A stretch of 64,000 nucleotides of DNA, from positions 434,001-498,000 of the forward strand of contig NC_018010.1 of NCBI RefSeq assembly GCF_000265405.1. Direction: 5' to 3'. The translations under genes were made by a program, and so were the position numbers. Shown here piece by piece: positions 53,301 through 59,984 of the stretch. The stretch comes from Belliella baltica DSM 15883. GTDB lineage: Bacteria > Bacteroidota > Bacteroidia > Cytophagales > Cyclobacteriaceae. Numbering within the stretch: position 1 is the first letter of the stretch; every line of letters begins with the position of its first letter. The notes under the pieces were generated by a model, which made no database searches, was not told the DNA's origin, and saw only the letters and a program-made list of their open reading frames with translations.

Positions 53301-53649
53301 TCCACGCTCTCGTTCCTGTAACACCTGTTTCATCCGTTACATCTTTGAATTTAAAGTCTCCTTCATTGAGATAAAGCTTATTTTCTCCTTGGTTGGAAGT
53401 AAAATAGATATCCAAAAGTCCGTCATTATTGACATCTCCCAAAGCGACTCCTCCACCATTATAGAAATTTCTATAAGTGAATATGTTGAAATCTTCATCA
53501 AACGTAAGGTCATTGCTGAAAGTCACCCCCGAACTAGAAGATGGAATAGATTCAAATAGCGCATCGCTCTTCTGCTCATATTTTTTGCAAGATGAAATGC
53601 AAACAGCAGCTAGTAAAAAGAAAGAAACTGTTTTTCCAACTAATTTCAT
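50332..53649 (-). CDS. Giant FG-GAP/VCBS repeat lipoprotein with ASPIC/UnbV domain (copy 1)
   Basis: A 1105-residue lipoprotein (signal ending CISSC). Repeat cores include DVNNDGLLDIYF, DINGDGLLDIYV, DYDNDGDLDMYL, DVNQDGWMDIFI, DVNNNGFLDIFV, DMDNDGLKDVFV and DLNNDGALDLVI. An ASPIC/UnbV segment with GAQIRLKSGDQIFYQEN and NRGFQSSVDPKLTFGLG lies at about 540-600. It ends YLENRNHGLKLEGDIRDL plus about 25 residues, an end shared with the deleted copy at 54239-54850. Its ATG overlaps the stop of the small lipoprotein gene (ATGA). Probably a surface component of the SusCD system; role unproven. Confidence 0.85.
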   Translation of the reverse strand: MKLVGKTVSFFLLAAVCISSCKKYEQKSDALFESIPSSSSGVTFSNDLTFDEDFNIFTYRNFYNGGGVALGDVNNDGLLDIYFTSNQGENKLYLNEGDFKFKDVTDETGVTGTRAWSTGVAMADINGDGLLDIYVCNSGDLAGDNKQNELFINNGDGTFTEMAEAYGLADQGFSTHAVFFDYDNDGDLDMYLLNNSYTAIGSFNKMQNERPRRDPVGGDKLFRNDGDKFTDVSEEAGIYGSLIGFGLGITIGDVNQDGWMDIFISNDFFEKDYLYINNQDGTFTESLETYIRSTSANSMGADIADVNNNGFLDIFVTDMLPEPMDRLKQVITFESWDKFQFNIQHGYHYQYNRNMLHVNNGDDTFSDMGRLSNLEATDWSWAALFFDMDNDGLKDVFVANGIYQDITDLDYLNFIDNEETKRKIITQEGVDYKALVDPIPINPVSNYAFKNNGDLVFTNVIHEWGMGEAIHSNGSAYGDLNNDGALDLVINNVNKEALIYKNRSREFFPENNFLQIGLKGKSGNTAAIGAQIRLKSGDQIFYQENMPNRGFQSSVDPKLTFGLGSVSKLDEVQVRWPDGKISVLKEIIANQLLSLSWENAVERSEERDFFEIPKPNIFEKGKNILDFTHVENQFVDFDQDRLTYHKLSTEGPKATFGDVNGDGLEDVYLGGAKGSAGQLFLQSSNGTFTKSNQQAFELDKVAEDTDAIFFDANGNGFLDLFVTSGSNEAAFGTAELADRLYLNNGKGKFTKAENNGLGSLRHSTSVVKVMDINGDGAMDLFVGGRLIPFVYGVNASSFILVNDGQGNFKDATGEFAPQLKEIGLVTDAALVDYDGDGKEDLILVGEWMAPTFFKNTGKQLEKIEMPEMQAYKGWYRTIQAGDFNNDGKPDFVLGNQGLNSRFKPTDQTAVRMFVNDFDQNGSVEQIFTKQSGDKHIPYTLKHELEKQIPIIKKKYLKYSAYNKEALEGIFPAEVLGNSVIQEFNFASSAIMMNKGAGQFEIQALPRKAQRSWMFAALVTDVNGDGIEDIIMAGNLAGAKPEVGQYDASYGEVLIGKGDGTFDYLENRNHGLKLEGDIRDLHEVKIKGQRMLMVVKNNKPLEWWAY

Positions 53650-54215
53650 GAAGCAATATCTTTAATATCCTTTATTCTCAAGTCCAAGATATCTACTCTT
53701 ACGCCACTCAAATTTTTGATATAAATGCGAATCAGTCTATTTCCATCGATTTTAACCATAGCAAAAGTCCCTTTTGAATCTTCTACTCTGAAAAATCCAT
53801 TTCCATATAATTGCTCAAAATAACCCACAACATCATCTACTAAATTCTCAGAGCTAAATTCAGGATTTGTTGGAAACCAGTCTCTGTATTGGAATTCCAC
53901 TGGCATATAAAAAATTCGTCCCTCTTCAAATTTAGGATAAAAATACATATTTGCCATTTTCCCTGAAGGCATCTCCAGTTTATACTGGACTTTTAGTGCA
54001 TGTGCACCATTCGTCAGAATTCCATCTTTATTCATCTCCCAACAGGCCACAAAAAAGTCTTTTCTAGGCATACCAAATTTTAAACCTAGAAATAGATCAT
54101 CATAGACTTTCCCAGATTCCAATTCCCTTTGTTTTACTTTTTCATATTCTGTTTTTCTATCACAGGAAAAAAGCAAACCAAAACCTAAAATGAAGAGAAC
54201 CAATTTCAATTTCAT
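53646..54215 (-). CDS. Small lipoprotein of the SusCD/FG-GAP locus
   Basis: A 189-residue lipoprotein (signal ending LLFSC near residue 18) with no recognised family. It begins RKTEYEKVKQRELESGKVYDDLFLG and is rich in aromatic residues and beta-strand patterns; LFLGLKFGMPRKDFF is a segment often seen in periplasmic proteins that monitor or bind others. It overlaps the FG-GAP copy-1 gene by 4 bp, so they are translationally coupled and may form a pair. Confidence 0.65.
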   Translation of the reverse strand: MKLKLVLFILGFGLLFSCDRKTEYEKVKQRELESGKVYDDLFLGLKFGMPRKDFFVACWEMNKDGILTNGAHALKVQYKLEMPSGKMANMYFYPKFEEGRIFYMPVEFQYRDWFPTNPEFSSENLVDDVVGYFEQLYGNGFFRVEDSKGTFAMVKIDGNRLIRIYIKNLSGVRVDILDLRIKDIKDIAS

Positions 54216-54238
54216 ACTTTTCTATTTTCTAAATTTAT

Positions 54239-54850
54239 TTAATTTTTATCAAGCAAAATCAAGCTATCATTATTTCTAATTACTGCCAATTTATATCCTT
54301 CTTGAGTTCGGATTTTTTTAATATCTCTGATTTCTCCTTCGATAAATAATCCATATTCCTGAGACATTTCTGTGAAAGTCAGGTCACCATTGTTTATAAA
54401 AAGCTCGTTATGCCTTTGTTCGCCACCAAGTGGCCCTGATTTACAAATATAAATATCCAGCAAGCCATCTCCATTGACATCGGCCATACTGACACCGGTG
54501 GACCAAATGTTTTCAACCGCTAAACCTGCAATTTCTGTAATATCTTCAAATTCAAAATTCCCTTTGTTCAAATAGAGCTTATTCCCCACTTGATTCCCTG
54601 CGAAAAAAATATCTGTTAATTCATCATTATTGATATCTCCAAGAGCTACCCCTCCACCATTATAAAAATTTCTGAAAGTATATGGATTAAATTGCTCTGT
54701 ATAGGTAAGTTGATTGGTGAAGTCTATTCCAGTATCTTCTTTATCCATCAACTCAAAAAGTAGCACTTCCTTTTCCTCTACTGTACAGGAACTCAACAGC
54801 AGCAAAGCAATAAGAATATAAACGAAGGAAGGTTTGGAGGTGACTGTCAT
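54239..54850 (-). CDS. Internally deleted FG-GAP/VCBS lipoprotein
   Basis: The 203-residue frame has a lipoprotein signal (ending LLSSC) and the same first repeats as the giant copies (FYNGGGVALGDINNDELTDI, DVNGDGLLDIYI, ELFINNGDLTFTEM). At YGL near residue 160 it jumps to FIEGEIRDIKKI, which matches the extreme C terminus of copy 1 (HGLKLEGDIRDLHEV). About 900 residues between are missing, in frame. Both joined sequences end in GL, which suggests recombination at short homology in a full-length ancestor. It may be a fossil or a small functional derivative; no stop or frameshift interrupts it. Confidence 0.75.
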   Translation of the reverse strand: MTVTSKPSFVYILIALLLLSSCTVEEKEVLLFELMDKEDTGIDFTNQLTYTEQFNPYTFRNFYNGGGVALGDINNDELTDIFFAGNQVGNKLYLNKGNFEFEDITEIAGLAVENIWSTGVSMADVNGDGLLDIYICKSGPLGGEQRHNELFINNGDLTFTEMSQEYGLFIEGEIRDIKKIRTQEGYKLAVIRNNDSLILLDKN

Positions 54851-54911
54851 GGATTTACTGAAAGTAAAACTAATCCTTTTCTGAAAACTAAATTGATTCA
54901 GCGGTATAATT

Positions 54912-54943
54912 AAAAAGAAGTGTGCATGTGCACACTTCTTTTT
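54912..54943. terminator. Perfect bidirectional terminator after susD
   Basis: A palindrome with 15-bp arms AAAAAGAAGTGTGCA and TGCACACTTCTTTTT around a TG centre. On the minus strand it lies 25 bp after the SusD stop; the downstream FG-GAP genes would need read-through or their own promoter. Confidence 0.8.
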
Positions 54944-54967
54944 GGTGATAATATATAGGGTTAATTA

Positions 54968-56467
54968 TTAATATCCTGGGTTTTGAGTCAAATTTGTATT
55001 TGACAGAATTTTATTCAAAGGAACAGGGAAAATGTGTCTAGTCGCGGTAGAACTAGGTTTTTCCCACCAAGGAGACCCAAAACGATTGAATCTGATCAAA
55101 TCGGATCTTCTCCAACCTTCTGCGAATAATTCTCTACCTCTTTCTTCAAGAAGATTGTCTAAAGTCAAGGTAGTGTAAGGTTCCACTCCTGCTCTCTGTC
55201 TTACTTGATTTACATAAGTTAAGGCAGTAGCTGCATCTCCTTGTCTTAATAATACTTCAGCCTTCATCAATAAAACATCAGCATATCTGAATACTGGAAA
55301 ATCATTATTAAGCTCAGACTGCGCACCGATGGCTATTTCAAATTTATTTACTCTAGCACCTGCTTGTCTGAATGCAACTGGCTCTAGCTCGTTGATCTCT
55401 GGAGTGAAATTCACTTCCACACCATCTGGATCTCCATCAAAACCAGCTTCATCAGATAAAGGCGTAACACCGTCTAGAGCAAACTGAGGTCCTACTAGGA
55501 AGTTATCTTTTCTTAAGTCGTCATCCTCATAGCTATTATAAAATTCTTCCAAAGCTGCATATCCATTCCATGGCTGATCTACTAAATCAAATGTCTTTCG
55601 AGATTCGTAATGTAAAGTCATTAGGTGAATATTAAATCCAGGAGCATTGTTTGCATCATAAGGAAGTGTAAACATATTCTCTACCGAGTTCTGATTTGAG
55701 GTCGCAAAGTTTGAGAAATAATTTGGAGCTAAACTATATGGACCATCATTGATTATAATATCAAGCATGGCATTGGCATCAGCTAATCGAGATTGTCCGA
55801 TATATACTTCAGCATTCAAATAAAGCTTCGCAAGAATCATGTGAGCAGTCCAGAAGTTCAAGTTTGTTCTTCTGTTATCTTTAGTCAAAATCTCAGCATT
55901 TTCAAGTATACTTGATTCGATGAAATCAAAGAGCTCTTGTCTCGATGAACTCGGAGGGTTTGGATCAGTGGTCGTTTCGATAACTAGGGGAATTCCTCCT
56001 CCAAAATTATCTAGTAGGACCAAATAACTGAAAGCTCTCAAAACTTTCATTTCTCCAGCCAATTCTTGAATATCAGGAAATTGTTGAATCAATGAATTCG
56101 TCTCTGCAATTACTCTAAAAGGAGTATCCCATACTCCATTTAATTCTCCATCATCCACATTCCAAGTGTGTCTATGCGCTCTTACCCAAACACCGCCATC
56201 GTTCCAGTCACCTCCTTTTACAGGAATTGCCATTTCGTCAGAGGTGATTTCTTGATAACTGTAGAAACCACCGTGTCCACCCCAGCTTCCATTTCCCATC
56301 AATTGACTGTAAGCCGATTGCTTCAATACCTCAGCAAGTTCAGGTGGAGCTTCACTTGCCAATCTCTCTTGAGTGATCCCTGTCAATACTTCCTGCTCTA
56401 GCTCACAAGACACCATGGTCAGCGCTGCGAGTCCTCCTACACATATCGTTTTTATTGATCGTAACAT
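54968..56467 (-). CDS. SusD/RagB-family nutrient-binding lipoprotein
   Basis: The 499-residue protein has a lipoprotein signal ending MVSC and the SusD helical layout: VKGGDWNDGGVWVRAHRHTWN near residue 80, ETNSLIQQFPDIQELAGEMKVLRAFSYLVLLDNFGG (TPR-like part, about 120-160), and the C-terminal end VLLRQGDAATALTYVNQVR...RELFAEGWRRSDLIRFNRF. SusD lids its SusC partner at the outer membrane. It follows susC by 18 bp. The substrate (glycan, peptide or other) is not evident; no glycosidase gene is linked. Confidence 0.93.
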   Translation of the reverse strand: MLRSIKTICVGGLAALTMVSCELEQEVLTGITQERLASEAPPELAEVLKQSAYSQLMGNGSWGGHGGFYSYQEITSDEMAIPVKGGDWNDGGVWVRAHRHTWNVDDGELNGVWDTPFRVIAETNSLIQQFPDIQELAGEMKVLRAFSYLVLLDNFGGGIPLVIETTTDPNPPSSSRQELFDFIESSILENAEILTKDNRRTNLNFWTAHMILAKLYLNAEVYIGQSRLADANAMLDIIINDGPYSLAPNYFSNFATSNQNSVENMFTLPYDANNAPGFNIHLMTLHYESRKTFDLVDQPWNGYAALEEFYNSYEDDDLRKDNFLVGPQFALDGVTPLSDEAGFDGDPDGVEVNFTPEINELEPVAFRQAGARVNKFEIAIGAQSELNNDFPVFRYADVLLMKAEVLLRQGDAATALTYVNQVRQRAGVEPYTTLTLDNLLEERGRELFAEGWRRSDLIRFNRFGSPWWEKPSSTATRHIFPVPLNKILSNTNLTQNPGY

Positions 56468-56485
56468 AGTATAAATTAGTTTATG

Positions 56486-59485
56486 TTATTTAAAGGTTAT
56501 TGTTAATCCTGTAGTCCAAACTCTAGGAATGAAATACGTATCTCTTCTTTCAATACCAGGTGCCAATTGGTCACCTCCATCGGCCCATCTAACTTCAGGA
56601 TCTACACCAGTAAAGTTTGTAATGGTGAATAGATTTTGAACACCTGCATACAGTCTCAAATTAGAAATCGCACCAGATCTAGTTGGCACATTGTAGCCTA
56701 GTTGTAAGTTGTCTAATCTTACAAAATCACCTCTTTCAATGTAGAAATCAGAGATTTGACTAGGTGCATTTGAAATCACTGGATTTGTTGGCGTATTTTT
56801 CGTAATTACTGAGTTCCAAGTCGCATTACCATCACCTTCATAGAATAATCTGAATGAATTCAACATTTGATGTCCCCAAGAACCTCTTAATAAGAAGTTC
56901 AAATCCCAGTTTTTATAATTGAATTGGTTAGTAAAGCCAAAGTCACCAGTAGGTAAGGCATTTCCTAAAACTTCGAATTCGTCAGGGCTATTTGTTGATA
57001 AAACTGTAGTTCCATCATCCAATATCCCTTCTAATCTAGGCCCGTAGATGTCACCTACTCTTTCACCTTCGAGATTTCTGATTACTTGAGAATTATTAAC
57101 TCCAGGAGCACCAGGAACACCTCTTCTAATCTCAGGCAAGGTCAAACCTCCAGCTCCAATGTCTTGAATTCTGGCTCTTTGGTAGATTGTGAAAATAGCC
57201 GTTGGAGTCCATGTCACTCCAGAACCTAGGTTAATCTCGTTTGCTGTCATCAAAAATTCGAAACCAGCACTGTTCAAGCCAGCAATGTTAGCCCAAATAG
57301 ACCCCGCTGTGTAAGGAAAAAACTGTCCTGGTTGATCTGCTCTTGGATTGAAAGGGTTTGGCTGACCAATATTTACCCCAACATCAAATAACAAATCTTG
57401 GATATTTCTTCTGTAGTAATCCATACTACCGGAAATTTTCCCGTCAAATAACGCATAATCCAAACCGAAGGTTAATTCTCTTGTAGTTTCCCACTGCAAG
57501 AATTGATTGGCATTGGTAACTTGAACTGGTGCTACCCAAGCAGTATTTAAGTTGGTTGGATCTAGTTGGATTCTATTTCCATTTTGATAAATACCCACTG
57601 CCAATGTTGGAGATGGAGGCAACTGACCTACGATACCAAATGAACTTCTCAACTTGAACTGATTGAATGGACCCATATCAAATATTTGAGTCAAATCAGC
57701 ACCAGCAGAGAATGCTGGGAAATAACCAGTTTGATTTTGAGAACCAAAACCTGAATATGTTTCAGATCTCAATGTTGCAGAGAAGAAATAAATGTTTCTA
57801 AAATTGAAATTCGCTCTTCCAAAAACTGAGTTCAAGGTTGATTTTGTTGCATTACTGTAAAGGTTTGTGTTTGCACCAAATCTGATACCGCCTGCACCTA
57901 AATTGTTCCACCCTTGATCAAATAAGAACTGTCTTGTTTGAGCACCAAAGGCTCTCTCGTCAAACAGCTGGGTTTCAACACCACCCAAAAGTGACATGTT
58001 CAAACCATCAAATATCTCTTTTTCATATCTTAAATTTCCAGAGACAATTGTATTTGTTCTATCAAAAGTATTTTGTTGAGCGATACCATTATTTGCTCCA
58101 CCTCCATTTGGAGCTCCATCTAATCTTGAACTATATTGACCATTCAAAGTATTCAAAACATCCTGAGAGAACTGTGCCGAAACAATCAATTCATCTGTAA
58201 TATCAAACTCAGCTCTGTACGAGTATAAAGCATTTCTTACTTTGGTTTGATTTGTTCTCGTGTTGATCAGCGCCAATGGGTTATTGTTATCAAAACCAGT
58301 TGGCTGAAAAAATCCTCCATTCAACAAGCCATTAGGAGAATTGTCAAAAACAGGCATTGTTGGGTTAAGAATAGTAGCATAAAGCATGGCTTCCCCAGGT
58401 ACGTCATTTGCTTCTGTGTCTGTAAATGTCAGGTTTACATTCATTCTTAATCTGTTATTTAGCGCACCATGCGATAAATTCAATCTTGTATTCAATGTCT
58501 CTCTTCCCGAATTCTTCACAACTCCTTGATTACTTCTATAATTAACTGAAGCAAAGTAAGAAGTGTTTTCAAAACCTCCTGAAAGTGACGCGTTTGTAGT
58601 TCCGTTCAGGGCAGTTCTCAAAATTTGATCTCTCCAATTGGTGTTTTGACCGAAATCTGCAGTCGCAGGTCTTCTCGCTCTAAATTCATCAGGAGACAAA
58701 ACTGGGATTAAGCCTGTAGCTTGTTCCGCTGTACCAAAAGTATTGATTGTTACATTTGAAAAACCTTTTTTCGTGCTTCCCTGTTTTGTTGTGATCAAAA
58801 TCACACCAGCAGCACCTCTTGTACCATATATAGCGGCAGCAGATGCATCTTTCAAAACATCTATTGTTTCGATATCATTTGGATCGACTGCATCGATTGA
58901 TGCACCAATTACTCCGTCCAAAACCACAAGTGGGGAAGAATTTGCACCAAATGATGAAATACCTCTTAATCTTACTGTAGGCTGCGAATTAGGTGAACCT
59001 CCTGGAGCAGAAATATTCAAACCAGCTACTTTACCTGTAAGCAAAGTTTGTGGATTAGGGAAGTTACCTTTGTTGAAGCCTTCCACACCAACGCTCGCTA
59101 CCGAACTGGTAATTTCCTTTTTATCTTGAATACCATAACCAATCACGACAGCTTCTTGAAGGGAAGTGATATCTTCTTCAAGCTCTACATTGATGATACT
59201 TTGATTACCGACAGTGATTTCTTGCGTAGTAAAACCTACAAAAGAAAAAACCAATACTTGATCTCCCGACTGAAGTGGAATTGTGAATTTTCCATCTAGG
59301 TCTGTGTTTGTTCCTCTGGTCGTACCTTTGACCAAAACTGTTACTCCAGGAAGGGGTTCACCCATGGTTTTATCCAGGACTGTACCTGAAACCTCCCTGC
59401 TCTGTGCATTTGCTGTGATTACCGCAGCAAAAAGCAGCATAGTAACCATCAGAAACACCTTCATTTTTTGTAAATAATTTCTCAT
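56486..59485 (-). CDS. SusC/RagA-family TonB-linked outer-membrane transporter
   Basis: A 999-residue TonB-dependent transporter: signal peptide (about 1-27), a carboxypeptidase-regulatory-like domain (SGTVLDKTMGEPLPGVTV, about 34-110), TonB-box region EAVVIGYGIQDKKE, a plug domain (about 125-240, with LVVLDGVIG and DVLKDASAAAIYGTRGAAGV) and a C-terminal beta-barrel ending TTGLTITFK. No extra N-terminal sigma-interacting (STN) domain is present, so transcription is not controlled by an associated anti-sigma of the FecR kind. First gene of the locus. Confidence 0.95.
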   Translation of the reverse strand: MRNYLQKMKVFLMVTMLLFAAVITANAQSREVSGTVLDKTMGEPLPGVTVLVKGTTRGTNTDLDGKFTIPLQSGDQVLVFSFVGFTTQEITVGNQSIINVELEEDITSLQEAVVIGYGIQDKKEITSSVASVGVEGFNKGNFPNPQTLLTGKVAGLNISAPGGSPNSQPTVRLRGISSFGANSSPLVVLDGVIGASIDAVDPNDIETIDVLKDASAAAIYGTRGAAGVILITTKQGSTKKGFSNVTINTFGTAEQATGLIPVLSPDEFRARRPATADFGQNTNWRDQILRTALNGTTNASLSGGFENTSYFASVNYRSNQGVVKNSGRETLNTRLNLSHGALNNRLRMNVNLTFTDTEANDVPGEAMLYATILNPTMPVFDNSPNGLLNGGFFQPTGFDNNNPLALINTRTNQTKVRNALYSYRAEFDITDELIVSAQFSQDVLNTLNGQYSSRLDGAPNGGGANNGIAQQNTFDRTNTIVSGNLRYEKEIFDGLNMSLLGGVETQLFDERAFGAQTRQFLFDQGWNNLGAGGIRFGANTNLYSNATKSTLNSVFGRANFNFRNIYFFSATLRSETYSGFGSQNQTGYFPAFSAGADLTQIFDMGPFNQFKLRSSFGIVGQLPPSPTLAVGIYQNGNRIQLDPTNLNTAWVAPVQVTNANQFLQWETTRELTFGLDYALFDGKISGSMDYYRRNIQDLLFDVGVNIGQPNPFNPRADQPGQFFPYTAGSIWANIAGLNSAGFEFLMTANEINLGSGVTWTPTAIFTIYQRARIQDIGAGGLTLPEIRRGVPGAPGVNNSQVIRNLEGERVGDIYGPRLEGILDDGTTVLSTNSPDEFEVLGNALPTGDFGFTNQFNYKNWDLNFLLRGSWGHQMLNSFRLFYEGDGNATWNSVITKNTPTNPVISNAPSQISDFYIERGDFVRLDNLQLGYNVPTRSGAISNLRLYAGVQNLFTITNFTGVDPEVRWADGGDQLAPGIERRDTYFIPRVWTTGLTITFK

Positions 59486-59670
59486 AGGGTTTGTTGTTTT
59501 GAAAAAAACGGTTTGGTTTAATAGTTAATTTCTCCTCCAAGTTGGATGTTTAATTTTAATTTTGCAATTTTTAACATATACAGATAGAGCCTTTTGAAAT
59601 AAGGAGTGTTAACAGAATTATGGTATTTTTTTGTAATCAGTAATATTTAATAAGAATTCTTACCATATCG

Positions 59671-59688
59671 TCAACCGAAAACGATTGA
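59671..59688. promoter_or_regulatory. Candidate operator upstream of susC
   Basis: TCAACCG-AAAA-CGATTGA, an inverted repeat with 6 of 7 arm positions paired and a LacI-operator-like centre, about 190 bp before the susC ATG. The 499-bp gap also has the inverted repeat at 59771-59811 and otherwise only AT-rich DNA. Confidence 0.4.
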
Positions 59689-59770
59689 ACTTTTCGAATA
59701 GTTAAAATTTTTCGATTTTATTAGAAATGTGAAAAAACAATACCTTTTTTATGGATTCACTTATGAAAGT

Positions 59771-59811
59771 GTGAATTCATTGACACAAAACAATTAGATG
59801 TGTTAATTCAC
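59771..59811. repeat. Inverted repeat in the divergent susC/DUF5686 gap
   Basis: GTGAATT (59771-59777) and AATTCAC (59805-59811), with inner ACACA (59783-59787) and TGTGT (59799-59803). The arms pair with a small bulge. It may be an operator or a hairpin serving either divergent gene. Confidence 0.45.
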
Positions 59812-59984
59812 CAAATAAAATATTGGTAATATTCTAACTAGGAAATCAACGATTATAAAAGACGTTAAAAGAGAAATAAAACGGTTTTGAGAAAAATAGG
59901 GGGCATTAGTTAATATTTGTCAAAACTTCTCGGAATTTCAGGTCGTTTAAAGTATTTAGTTTACTTTTCAATCCATAAAAACTG

